Virus record (IMG/VR): IMGVR_UViG_3300033984_000289
Span: 1 to 27,663 of that record
Reading direction: 5' to 3' (one strand)
Origin: a virus
DNA: 27,663 nt
A model generated the notes under the pieces. It saw nothing but the letters and a program-made list of their open reading frames with translations, was not told where the DNA came from and did not search any database. A program made the position numbers and the translations under genes. Shown piece by piece: positions 7,724 through 15,443 of this stretch. How positions within the stretch are numbered: position 1 is the first letter of the stretch; each line of letters opens with the position of its first letter.

Positions 7724-7754
7724 TTGACTTTATCAAGAATATATCGTATATTTA
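7724..7754 (+). promoter_or_regulatory. Candidate promoter upstream of the 66-aa gene
   Basis: TTGACT (7724-7729), a 17-base spacer and TATATT (7747-7752) match a sigma70-type promoter. The same bases also read as TTG, 20 bases, then TATATTTA, one base off the Bacteroidota -7 box TAnnTTTG. It lies in a 70-base gap, one of the few gaps in this block. About 36 bases separate it from the next ATG. Confidence 0.5.
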
Positions 7755-7790
7755 TAGAATAAATAAATTAACTAAATAAATTAAATAAAC

Positions 7791-7991
7791 ATGAGTACAT
7801 TTTTAGAAAGATTAAAAGAAGAAGAAAAAGAATTAGCTACTAAAGCAATTAAATTAAGTCAATTTATATCAACTGATGCCTATCAAGAATTGTCTGATGG
7901 AAATCAATACCTACTTCAAAAACAATTAGAAGTAATGGCAGAGTATGTTAATATATTAGGAACAAGGATCGAATTAAATATTAATAATTAA
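7791..7991 (+). CDS. Small helical protein, crAss001_48-like
   Basis: The sequence follows the pattern ERLxxExxxLxxKxxKLxxFI, then a Q-LLxxQLxxMxxYxxILxxRI C-terminus. That matches what I remember of the small phage family called crAss001_48-related. It should fold as a short helical hairpin or coiled coil. The function is unknown. If the family match holds, it supports a crAss-like or neighbouring Bacteroidota phage. An A/T-rich leader (AAATTAAATAAACATG) precedes it. Confidence 0.7.
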   Translation: MSTFLERLKEEEKELATKAIKLSQFISTDAYQELSDGNQYLLQKQLEVMAEYVNILGTRIELNINN

Positions 7992-8002
7992 ATTAACAAA
8001 CA

Positions 8003-8677
8003 ATGGCAAGCAAATTAGTAGGGATTGTTGGTGCAACTGGTACTGGAAAGAGTACAGCAATTAAGCACCTAAATCCAGAAGAAACGTACATTATCAATGT
8101 TGCAAAGAAAGAGCTTCCTTTCAAGGGAAGTGAAAAGCTTTACAATGCTGAAAACAAAAATTACAAGGAAATTGAAGATGCAAATGAGATATCTCGTCAG
8201 TTGAGAATTCTTTCAGACAAAGCTCCTCACATTAAGAACATCATCATTGAAGACTCTAATTACATTATGGGATTCAATATGGTGGCTAAAGCTACAGAAG
8301 TAGGATTTACCAAATTTAGTGTTATGGCTAAAGACATGGTGGATCTATTTAGAACTGCTAGACAATTGAGAGATGATATCACTGTATTTTATCTTACACA
8401 CCCAGAAGAAGTGATGGATGGTCAAGATGTAATAGGATATAAAATCAAGACAGCAGGTAAGCTTATTGATAACCAAGTGTTATTAGAAGGATTACTAACT
8501 GTATGTCTCTACACTCTTGTAGAAGAGAACAAAGATGGAACAGCTAATTATCAATTCTTAACTAATCGTTATAGAAAGTATCCAGCTAAGAGTCCTGATG
8601 GAATGTTCCAAGAATTAAAAATACCAAATAACCTGCAAATAGTAGCAGAAAGTTTAACAGATTATTATAACGCTTAA
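8003..8677 (+). CDS. P-loop ATPase, AAA_24 / Sak4-like recombinase candidate
   Basis: Walker A is GATGTGKST (residues 10-18) and a Walker-B-like strand is NIIIEDSNYIMG (79-90). The arrangement, with a P-loop at the extreme N-terminus, a short RecA-type core and about 224 residues in total, resembles phage AAA_24 ATPases. These include the Sak4 type that anneals or exchanges single strands with its cognate SSB. The SSB candidate lies two genes downstream, the expected partnership. A helicase loader or packaging-related ATPase remains possible. Confidence 0.75.
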   Translation: MASKLVGIVGATGTGKSTAIKHLNPEETYIINVAKKELPFKGSEKLYNAENKNYKEIEDANEISRQLRILSDKAPHIKNIIIEDSNYIMGFNMVAKATEVGFTKFSVMAKDMVDLFRTARQLRDDITVFYLTHPEEVMDGQDVIGYKIKTAGKLIDNQVLLEGLLTVCLYTLVEENKDGTANYQFLTNRYRKYPAKSPDGMFQELKIPNNLQIVAESLTDYYNA

Positions 8678-8687
8678 TTAAATTAAA

Positions 8688-8954
8688 ATGGAAGAAAGAG
8701 AAAGAGGAATATTAGGAGAAGAAGTAGCAATGCCTACACCAATCGAATACAAACCATCAAGAGGTGAACGTCTTAGAGATTATAGAGTTGAAATTGAATT
8801 CTTATCAATAGGGTGTGTAATTAGAGTGGGATGTAAATCCATTCCTTTTGCAACAATCAAAGATGGAATGAAAGCATTAAATGACTATGTTACTAATCCA
8901 TATGAAACTACAAAGATATGGATGGAGAGATTTTCAAAAGAAGAAGAATTATAA
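8688..8954 (+). CDS. Hypothetical protein, 88 aa
   Basis: This is a small protein with a charged N-terminus (MEERERGILGEE) and a compact alpha/beta C-terminal part (YRVEIEFLSIGCVIRVGCKS, then FATIKDGMKALNDYV). It sits between the Sak4-like ATPase and the SSB and has the A/T-rich leader TTAAATTAAAATG. Its position suggests it is co-expressed with the recombination pair. No motif identifies a function. Confidence 0.7.
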   Translation: MEERERGILGEEVAMPTPIEYKPSRGERLRDYRVEIEFLSIGCVIRVGCKSIPFATIKDGMKALNDYVTNPYETTKIWMERFSKEEEL

Positions 8955-8977
8955 ATAACTAAATTAAAATTAAAATT

Positions 8978-9853
8978 ATGTCAAGTAACATTGGTGGGAA
9001 AAAAAGAGAGAACACAGGAAGTGGTGATTCAGTAAAGAAAGTGGGATTATTAGAGGTAAACATTATTGCTATCAATCCAACAATTGAAGAGTATAAAGAC
9101 AAGCTTGGTATTGAGCTTAAAGAAGACAGCAAAGCTGCTGAGTATTTAGGTGAGACTAAAGATGGGAACAGTTATGTTCGTTTAGATTTTTGGTTACAGA
9201 AAGTTAATACTACAGATAATTATAAAGTTAGCTTTTTCTTAGAAGATAAAGAACGTGAGAATAAAGATGGAACTAAGAAACAATATATCAATTCTATTGG
9301 TATGTGTTCTTGGGCAGGAGATGAAAATGATCTAGCTGAATGGTTCACAAAAGGAAGAGATTTCAGAGTGGCGTACACAGGAGAAGAAGATCTTTACAAC
9401 TTCATGAGAACATGGTTAGCTGATCTTGATTATCGTGATGCAGAAACTGTTCTACAATTAGAATGGAAGAAGTTGATGAGAGGTAATGTAAAAGACATTA
9501 AAGACCAAATTGGTGGAGAATGGGCTAAATCTGTTATTGCTCTTGCTACTGTTATTGTTAAAGAAAGAGATGGAGATTCTAAAGAGTATCAAGGTATCTA
9601 TAATAAAGCCTTCTTAGGTGGATATGCATTGAAACAATTTAGACTTGTTGATTATGGAGACAGAAGAGTACAAGAGGGTCTTAAAAACAAGAAACCTAAA
9701 GATTTGAAAGCACACGAGAAATTCGTAGTGAATGTTATAGGTGAATATGGTTGTAAAGACTATTATACACTAAAAGACCTACAGGACTATAATGCAGATG
9801 ATAACTTAGTTGCTTCTGATGCATATATTTCTGAAGATGGGGATGATTATTAA
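8978..9853 (+). CDS. Single-stranded DNA-binding protein
   Basis: I assign this as the phage SSB on three grounds. It lies between the recombination ATPase and the primase. It has a beta-rich core containing YVRLDFWLQ and YKVSFFLEDKERENKDGTKK (residues about 68-100). It ends in a strongly acidic tail (SEDGDDY), the hallmark that recruits partner proteins. The length (291 aa) and central helical region (VKDIKDQIGGEWAKS) resemble SSBs annotated in crAss-like phages rather than bacterial Ssb. It has an A/T-rich leader and is followed at once by a strong terminator, consistent with abundant separate expression. Confidence 0.7.
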   Translation: MSSNIGGKKRENTGSGDSVKKVGLLEVNIIAINPTIEEYKDKLGIELKEDSKAAEYLGETKDGNSYVRLDFWLQKVNTTDNYKVSFFLEDKERENKDGTKKQYINSIGMCSWAGDENDLAEWFTKGRDFRVAYTGEEDLYNFMRTWLADLDYRDAETVLQLEWKKLMRGNVKDIKDQIGGEWAKSVIALATVIVKERDGDSKEYQGIYNKAFLGGYALKQFRLVDYGDRRVQEGLKNKKPKDLKAHEKFVVNVIGEYGCKDYYTLKDLQDYNADDNLVASDAYISEDGDDY

Positions 9854-9872
9854 TAATTATTAATTATATAAG

Positions 9873-9906
9873 AGCCCTCTTCATTAATTTGGAGAGGGTT
9901 TTTTAT
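9873..9906 (+). terminator. Intrinsic terminator after the SSB gene
   Basis: A 9-bp stem (CCCTCTTCA at 9875-9883 paired with TTTGGAGAGGG bases up to 9898, one G-T pair) is closed by a six-base loop. It is followed directly by a run of T (9899-9904). It begins about 20 bases after the SSB stop and ends just before the primase start, so it should limit read-through into primase. Confidence 0.85.
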
Positions 9907-9915
9907 TTTAAAGCT

Positions 9916-10920
9916 ATGAGTATACAAGGGAAAAAGAAAATAAATTTAACACCTGATAGCATACTTGAAAAGATATCTGAATATGATATCTATAAGATGT
10001 ATATGCCACATCAGAACTGGAAGATTAATGTTGTTACTTATTCGCCCTTTAGAAATGAAAAGAATCCATCATTCATTATAGGATATAGAGGAGGAGCATT
10101 GAGATATGTTGATTTTGGAGATTCCAGCAAGAAAGGTGGATGCTTTGATTTCATAATGATGCTATTCAATATATCATTGCGTGAAGCATTATTGATGCTT
10201 GATAGAGATTTTGATTTAGGGATTGTTAATGCATCCTCTACAAGGAATTATGAGAGGATTGTTTCTGATTATGCACAACCAACAGCTACATCTAAACGTG
10301 AGTTCTTTATTCAAGTGAAGACAAGAAAATTTACACACGAAGAGTTAGCATATTGGAATGGATATTATCAGGATATAGATGATCTTAGAGCTAATAATGT
10401 GTATTCAATAGACACTGTATATCTAAATAAAAAGAAGTTTCCTATATTGGATTCAGAATTGAGATTTGGTTATCTATATGAAGGACATTGGAAGATTTAT
10501 AGACCATTTGCAGACAAGAAGAATAAGTGGATGCCAAATAATGTGCCTATTACTATGATGGATGGATTAGAAGACATCAAAGATTGTGATGTAGCATTCA
10601 TCAATAAGAGTAAGAAGGATTACATGGTGATGAAAAAAGTGTTTCCATGTTGTTGTGCAGTTCAGAATGAAGGTATGGGATGTTTCTCAGAAGAGAATGT
10701 AGAATACCTAAAAGATAATTCTGATAGACAAATCTTGAGTTTTGATTCAGATGAAGTAGGTGTAAAGAACTCTCAACTTATAACTGATAAGTTTGATTTT
10801 GAGTATTGTAATGTACCAAGGCTATATCTAGGAGAAGGAATAAAAGATTGGGCTGATTTAGCCAAGACACATGGATTAAAAGTTATAGAAGAATATTTAA
10901 CACAAAGAGAAATAATATGA
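9916..10920 (+). CDS. DNA primase, DnaG-type with degenerate zinc domain
   Basis: This is a primase of the DnaG/TOPRIM kind that makes RNA primers for the fork. The N-terminal segment SPFRNEKNPSF (residues 43-53) corresponds to the CPFHxEKxPSF box of CHC2 zinc domains, but the zinc-binding Cys and His are Ser and Arg. The TOPRIM part shows NEGMG (251-255), FDSDEVG (276-282) with the metal-binding D277xD279, and KDWADL (310-315). I chose ATG 9916 because the in-frame TTG at 9889 lies inside the terminator stem. The gene ends by ATGA overlap with the next. No helicase domain is fused, consistent with the separate DnaB-type gene at 4005. Confidence 0.88.
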   Translation: MSIQGKKKINLTPDSILEKISEYDIYKMYMPHQNWKINVVTYSPFRNEKNPSFIIGYRGGALRYVDFGDSSKKGGCFDFIMMLFNISLREALLMLDRDFDLGIVNASSTRNYERIVSDYAQPTATSKREFFIQVKTRKFTHEELAYWNGYYQDIDDLRANNVYSIDTVYLNKKKFPILDSELRFGYLYEGHWKIYRPFADKKNKWMPNNVPITMMDGLEDIKDCDVAFINKSKKDYMVMKKVFPCCCAVQNEGMGCFSEENVEYLKDNSDRQILSFDSDEVGVKNSQLITDKFDFEYCNVPRLYLGEGIKDWADLAKTHGLKVIEEYLTQREII

Positions 10921-11312
10921 AATTAACATCAGAACAATTAAGTGATGTAGTGATAGAAAGCTTAGCATTATCTGTTACACTACTAGAGAGATTTGAGACA
11001 ATGGACCAGAATGGTTTATTTACAATGAGAGCTAAACAATCTCTTAGACAAACTCTTCCACATATCGAAGCTTATGTAAGTAAACTAATTACTGTCACTG
11101 CAGAAGATGAGGTGGAGCATTTTAAGAAGGGAGCTACAGTGATAGCAGAACTATCAAATAGGATAGAAAGATCTCTTAAAGCTGAACATATATTAGATAT
11201 ATCAACCAGAAAGAAATATTTGAAAGAGATGATAGAACTAACAGCATTGTTTCCAACACAGAAAGAAGAGCTTTATGAAGGTATTAGAGATTCAGGAATT
11301 TTAAATTATTAA
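10917..11312 (+). CDS. Hypothetical helical protein, 131 aa
   Basis: The start overlaps the primase stop (ATGA). The predicted product is almost entirely helical and rich in Leu, Glu and Lys, with segments such as LSDVVIESLALSVTLLERF and RKKYLKEMIELTALF. Coupling to the primase suggests a replication accessory, perhaps a primase partner, but nothing in the sequence proves it. No family is recognised. Confidence 0.68.
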   Translation: MKLTSEQLSDVVIESLALSVTLLERFETMDQNGLFTMRAKQSLRQTLPHIEAYVSKLITVTAEDEVEHFKKGATVIAELSNRIERSLKAEHILDISTRKKYLKEMIELTALFPTQKEELYEGIRDSGILNY

Positions 11313-11315
11313 GTT

Positions 11316-11543
11316 ATGAGAAAACAAGCAACATTAAAAGAATTATGTTATGAATATTCTGAAGATGATTTAGATTTAGAACCAACAGAATGGCATTCAG
11401 CAAATTGTTTGGTTAAAATATTCGATGTGTATGCTATTGAATTTGCAGATTGGATTAGAGTGTGCAAATTAAAAGGTAGAGGTTATGATTTTGATAACAT
11501 AGAAGAACTATTAACAATTTATAAAGAAGAAAAAGGATTATGA
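11316..11543 (+). CDS. Hypothetical protein, 75 aa
   Basis: This is a short acidic protein with conserved-looking aromatic positions (LCYEYSEDDLDLEPTEW, then FADWIRVCKLKG). It follows the previous gene by 3 bases and overlaps the next by ATGA. No motif or family is recognised. Confidence 0.6.
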   Translation: MRKQATLKELCYEYSEDDLDLEPTEWHSANCLVKIFDVYAIEFADWIRVCKLKGRGYDFDNIEELLTIYKEEKGL

Positions 11544-11701
11544 GATGTTCAGACAATGAGCTAGAGATGCTCGAAGAAGAGATTAAAGAGAATATTGAAT
11601 GGTTAATGGCTGGAAGAGATGATGTAGAATGTATTAGTATAGAGAACTTAGAAGCTACACTAACTAAATTCTTTCATAGAAAAATATCATTATCATTATG
11701 A
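11540..11701 (+). CDS. Hypothetical protein, 53 aa
   Basis: This small ORF is linked by ATGA overlaps to both neighbours: its start with the 75-aa gene and its stop with the UDG-like gene. The product is acidic and helical (ELEMLEEEIKENIEWLMAG), ending in a short basic tail. The paired overlaps are the main support. The function is unknown. Confidence 0.6.
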   Translation: MRCSDNELEMLEEEIKENIEWLMAGRDDVECISIENLEATLTKFFHRKISLSL

Positions 11702-12417
11702 AGTGGGATGCCTTCAAATTACAAATGCATCCGAGTTGGTATTCCAAACTTAGACCATTTATTGAGAGTGAAGAGTGTGATAAGATATATGCATATCTAA
11801 AATCAGAGAGTAAGAGAGGCAAAAGAGTTGCTCCTCTATCTATGCATGTTTGGAGATGTTTCTTTGAGACACCATTAGACAATTTAAAAGTGGTGATGGT
11901 GGGCCTATGTCCATATCACACACTTAGAGATGATGCTCCTGTAGCAGATGGATTACTTATGGGATGTTCTATTACAGGTAAATTACAACCTACATTAGAA
12001 CAATTCTATACAGGTCTAGAGAAAGAATTCTATGATGGATTAAACTTAAACTATGTACCAGATCCAGAAGTACACTATCTAGCAAACCAAGGCGTTCTTA
12101 TGTTAAACGCAGCTCTTACAACAGAGATTAATAAAGCAGGAAGTCACCTAGAGATATGGGAACCATTTATTAAATATCTGTTTGAAGAAGTGATTAATCA
12201 TTTAGGAGTTCCTATTATATTCCTAGGTAAAGATGCAGCTAAGTATAAGAAATACACAGGCATATTTGCACATGTGTTTGAACTTAGTCATCCAGCATCT
12301 GCAGCTTATAAGGGATCAGAGTGGGATACAGAAGGAGTGTTCAGTAAAGTGGATATATTATTAGAAGAAAACAATGGGTTCACAGTGCAATGGTTGCCTG
12401 TAGATATGCCTTTTTGA
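11698..12417 (+). CDS. Uracil-DNA glycosylase family protein, altered active site
   Basis: The fold is family 1 uracil-DNA glycosylase. GLCPYH (residues 69-74) takes the place of the water-activating loop GQDPYH. ADGLLMGCS (83-91) and QGVLMLN (131-137) match the uracil-pocket motifs, with N137 as the pyrimidine-binding Asn. HPASAAY (198-204) matches the HPSP-type DNA-intercalation loop with its His. The catalytic Asp of GQDPYH is Cys71 and the Gln is Leu70. Loss of this Asp greatly reduces activity in known UDGs, so the protein may bind uracil-DNA without efficient cleavage, use another residue, or act as a processivity factor. The start overlaps the preceding stop. Confidence 0.85.
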   Translation: MKWDAFKLQMHPSWYSKLRPFIESEECDKIYAYLKSESKRGKRVAPLSMHVWRCFFETPLDNLKVVMVGLCPYHTLRDDAPVADGLLMGCSITGKLQPTLEQFYTGLEKEFYDGLNLNYVPDPEVHYLANQGVLMLNAALTTEINKAGSHLEIWEPFIKYLFEEVINHLGVPIIFLGKDAAKYKKYTGIFAHVFELSHPASAAYKGSEWDTEGVFSKVDILLEENNGFTVQWLPVDMPF

Positions 12418-12442
12418 TGTAACAATCAAATAATTAAAAATA

Positions 12443-12790
12443 ATGAAAGATAACAAATTGATTGCAGAGTTTATGGGATTTACCTATGAAAAAAATATAG
12501 GTTGGTATGATAATGACATGAATATGCCACAAATAGTATATGATGTTCAAAATGGTAATTGTTTTAATGAATTATTATTTGATCAATCTTGGGATTGGTT
12601 AATACCTGTAGTAGAAAAAATTGAGAGAGATAGCTTTGATTTATTTGGAGAGTATGAAGACACAATTATCAATGGATGTTCGTGTTTTATATATTCAAAT
12701 AGTGAAAACATATCAACAACAGAAACAAGTAAGTTCAAAGCTGTATATTCAGCAGTAGTAGACTATATAAAAGAACAATTAAACAATTAG
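12443..12790 (+). CDS. Small phage protein, ABA-sandwich-like
   Basis: The pattern NKLIAEFMGF at the start, QSWDWLIPVVEKIE in the middle (residues about 48-61) and FKAVYSAVVDYIKEQL at the end matches a widespread small phage protein of Bacteroidota phages. I associate it with the phage ABA-sandwich domain. Its function is not known. It has an A/T-rich leader and is followed closely by another small gene. Confidence 0.7.
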   Translation: MKDNKLIAEFMGFTYEKNIGWYDNDMNMPQIVYDVQNGNCFNELLFDQSWDWLIPVVEKIERDSFDLFGEYEDTIINGCSCFIYSNSENISTTETSKFKAVYSAVVDYIKEQLNN

Positions 12791-12795
12791 AAATT

Positions 12796-13077
12796 ATGGA
12801 AAACAGATTAATTAACAGTTTAGATGAAATTGAAATAGGAGATGAAATTATCATTTCGGCAAATAGTCAATTAAAATATTTAAAAATATTAAGACTACCA
12901 CTTAAAAAAGATGGAACAACATTTAAAGTGAGTCTTAGAAGAGATCAAAAAATGAATGGAACTTGGACATGGAAAGTTAGAAGTTTTGAACAAGATGTTA
13001 CACAACATAATGATGTAATGTATCAAGATTTATATTCAAGAGATGTATTTTTAGTAAAAAGAGAAGCAATAATTTAA
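12796..13077 (+). CDS. Hypothetical protein, 93 aa
   Basis: The product looks like a small beta-barrel: IGDEIIISANSQ, LKILRLPLKKDGTTFKVSLR and DVFLVKREAII alternate hydrophobic and polar residues. The net charge is basic in the middle. No catalytic motif is visible. It lies just ahead of the rIIA-like gene with a short A/T-rich spacer. Confidence 0.65.
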   Translation: MENRLINSLDEIEIGDEIIISANSQLKYLKILRLPLKKDGTTFKVSLRRDQKMNGTWTWKVRSFEQDVTQHNDVMYQDLYSRDVFLVKREAII

Positions 13078-13087
13078 ATTTATAAAA

Positions 13088-15385
13088 ATGATATTAGAAA
13101 AACAGAAAGAAGCAAATGTCCTAGAAGAAGGACAATCACAAGAATCAATTGGAATGTCCCTAGACTTAGATTCTGCTCAGATATTGATGCAGATGTTAAG
13201 TAAGAATTTATATTCTGATGATATAGGCTCTGCTATCAGAGAATGTGCAAGTAATGCATTAGATAGCCATAGAAGAGCTGGAGTGGACACTCCTATAATT
13301 GTTTCATTTAAAGCATCTACAGCTAACAACTATGAGTTTTGTGTAGAAGATTTTGGTATAGGCTTAGATGCTGATGATGTGAGAAACATTATTAGTAAAT
13401 ATGGTAAATCTACCAAGAGAAATTCTACAACAGAATTAGGTATGATGGGTCTTGGTTTCAAGGCTCCTCTAGCATATTCTAGTAGTTTCTATTTTGTATG
13501 TAGAAAAGATGGAATGGAACGCAAGTATATGATGTATGAAGGAGAAGATGCTAACACTATTGATCTTTTATATGAAAAAGAAACAACAGAAGCTAATGGT
13601 GTAAAAATCATTATTCCTGTTAAGTATGCTGATAGATGGCAGTTTCACAAAAAGATTAAAGAACAACTATGTTATTTCGAAAGTGTATACTTTGATGTAC
13701 CAGAAGATTCTTCTATCACTAATGATTTTGTTATTAGTAGACATACACATTTTCAATTTTCTGAAATGTCTACAGATCAAAACTTACACATATGTTTAGA
13801 CAATGTGTATTATCCTTTAGATTTTGAGAAGCTTGGTATTGGTAGAATTCAATTTCCTATAGGTCTTAGATTTTCATTGAGTGATGGAATTTATCCTACA
13901 CCAAATAGAGAATCTTTAAGATATACACAAGAGGCTAAGCAGATCATTATGGATAAACTTGGTCAAGTGGGAGATTATTTTGTTACTAAGTATAACGAAG
14001 CTATCACTGAGGGAAGTGACATTAAATCTATGGTGAATCACCTTGAGAAGAATGGACATTTTGTTGAAATGGGTAATGGTACTAAATCTAAGATTGATGA
14101 GTTCATTAAATTCTCCACTGTAAAACCTATTGTTCCAGAATTAGAAGGAGTGAAGTTATTAAACTTTCCTTCTTTGTATAAAAGCTATAAGCAAAACATT
14201 CTTGTAGATCCATTTCCTGTTAGATATTCATTGAGATATAAAAGAATGTCTGATGCAGATAAAGGTCATGTATGGGGATACAACTTAGAGAGTGTGTGTA
14301 ATGGAGAAGTTAATGTTTGGGTGTTCAGTGATAGAATTCCTCAGATCAAGAAGGATTATTTAAGAGCTACCTGTAAAGAAAGTCAAAGTAATTTTCTTGT
14401 TAAGAGAGCTGCACCTATGAAATTAGGAATTCCTGCTAAGTTTGATCTTAAAACTTATTATCATTTATTGAAACTTGATAGATTTCCAAAAGAACAATGG
14501 AGAGATGCAATTAAAGAGTATCAACACATTATATCTATGGTTGAAGAAAACTTCACAGACCTTGATGAATTAGATGTTCCTCAAGATTTCATTGATAGCA
14601 AGAAGAAAGCAAAGATTAGTAAAGCTGGCTTAGCTAGTAACAAAAGACTGAAGTTGCAGGGAGAAATAGTTTGCAAGAAAGGTGTTGACTTGATGAGATG
14701 GAATGATGGAAGAAAGTGTAAGTTTGATTCTCAAATCTATAAGTTAGAAGATCTTCATAAGGGTAAAGGATTAAAGGTGTATACTCATCATGAGGACTTC
14801 TTGAAACTTGATCCTTTATATGGAATGATGGGAAAACAAAAGATGGAAGTGATTACATTCTCTAGTAGAGAACTAAAGATTGTAGAACAATTAAACATAC
14901 ACAATTTAATATCTTACGAGAAGTTTATGGAAGGTAAAACAGCACCATTCAAAAGAATCATTACATCAATATTAATTCATGAAATGATAAGTCATTACAG
15001 AAGTACATTTGATCATGTAGATGCTATAAGATTTGTATCTACTGACTTAGCTGATAAATTAGATAGACTATCTAAATACAGAAAAGATAACTATGTAGAA
15101 ACAAATGATACATTGAGAAAAGCTATGTTAGAAGTGGCATTAGAACATAAATTGTTTGATCCACAAATCTATACAGAGTATTTAGAGATGTTAGACATAT
15201 TTGAGAAGCTTACATTCTTAAATCCTGTATGTGCAAGATTAGGTTACACTCGTGAAGATGATCCAATGATCCCAGTAATGACTGATTTGTTCAAGTATTA
15301 CAAGCATAGAGTGGATTTAAAGCACTATAATATCAAAATCAATGATGAAGTGCTTACAGAAGAAACAATAGATCAATTAACATAA
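13088..15385 (+). CDS. rIIA: rIIA-like GHKL-ATPase protein
   Basis: The N-terminus has the GHKL (Bergerat) ATP-binding fold. The N-box is RECASNALDS (residues 51-60, with E52, N56 and D59), the G1 box is DFGIGL (88-93) and a G2-like loop is GMMGLGFK (118-125). At 765 aa it is close in size to T4 rIIA (about 725 aa), and it is followed by a rIIB-like gene, the usual pairing. In T4, rIIA and rIIB are membrane-associated and needed to escape exclusion by the RexAB system of lambda lysogens. Their biochemical action is not settled. A DNA-repair MutL or Hsp90-type protein is less likely given the pairing. Confidence 0.82.
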   Translation: MILEKQKEANVLEEGQSQESIGMSLDLDSAQILMQMLSKNLYSDDIGSAIRECASNALDSHRRAGVDTPIIVSFKASTANNYEFCVEDFGIGLDADDVRNIISKYGKSTKRNSTTELGMMGLGFKAPLAYSSSFYFVCRKDGMERKYMMYEGEDANTIDLLYEKETTEANGVKIIIPVKYADRWQFHKKIKEQLCYFESVYFDVPEDSSITNDFVISRHTHFQFSEMSTDQNLHICLDNVYYPLDFEKLGIGRIQFPIGLRFSLSDGIYPTPNRESLRYTQEAKQIIMDKLGQVGDYFVTKYNEAITEGSDIKSMVNHLEKNGHFVEMGNGTKSKIDEFIKFSTVKPIVPELEGVKLLNFPSLYKSYKQNILVDPFPVRYSLRYKRMSDADKGHVWGYNLESVCNGEVNVWVFSDRIPQIKKDYLRATCKESQSNFLVKRAAPMKLGIPAKFDLKTYYHLLKLDRFPKEQWRDAIKEYQHIISMVEENFTDLDELDVPQDFIDSKKKAKISKAGLASNKRLKLQGEIVCKKGVDLMRWNDGRKCKFDSQIYKLEDLHKGKGLKVYTHHEDFLKLDPLYGMMGKQKMEVITFSSRELKIVEQLNIHNLISYEKFMEGKTAPFKRIITSILIHEMISHYRSTFDHVDAIRFVSTDLADKLDRLSKYRKDNYVETNDTLRKAMLEVALEHKLFDPQIYTEYLEMLDIFEKLTFLNPVCARLGYTREDDPMIPVMTDLFKYYKHRVDLKHYNIKINDEVLTEETIDQLT

Positions 15386-15392
15386 TTAACAT

Positions 15393-15416
15393 GGGGACAG
15401 AAATGTCCCCTTATTT
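15393..15416 (+). terminator. Hairpin between rIIA- and rIIB-like genes
   Basis: GGGGACA (15393-15399) and TGTCCCC (15404-15410) pair perfectly around a GAAA tetraloop, followed by TTATTT. The stem is strong but the T-run is interrupted, so it may terminate only partly or act as a processing or stabilising element at the rIIA transcript 3' end. Confidence 0.6.
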
Positions 15417-15443
15417 AACAATTAACAATTAAATTAAATCAAA

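Noticed and set aside
7791-7991. Anti-CBASS Acb2 (Vs.4)-like protein
   Set aside because: The small helical layout is superficially similar, but the residue pattern fits the crAss001_48-type family better and no ligand-pocket residues could be matched.
9889-9915. TTG start extending the primase upstream by 9 codons
   Set aside because: The TTG lies within the stem of the SSB terminator and the added residues match no primase sequence. ATG 9916 is far better.
15393-15410. rIIA/rIIB hairpin as an operator like the 17001 element
   Set aside because: It shares the GTCCC word but lacks the TTTG elements, 22-base spacing and -7 box, so it is treated as a terminator-like hairpin.
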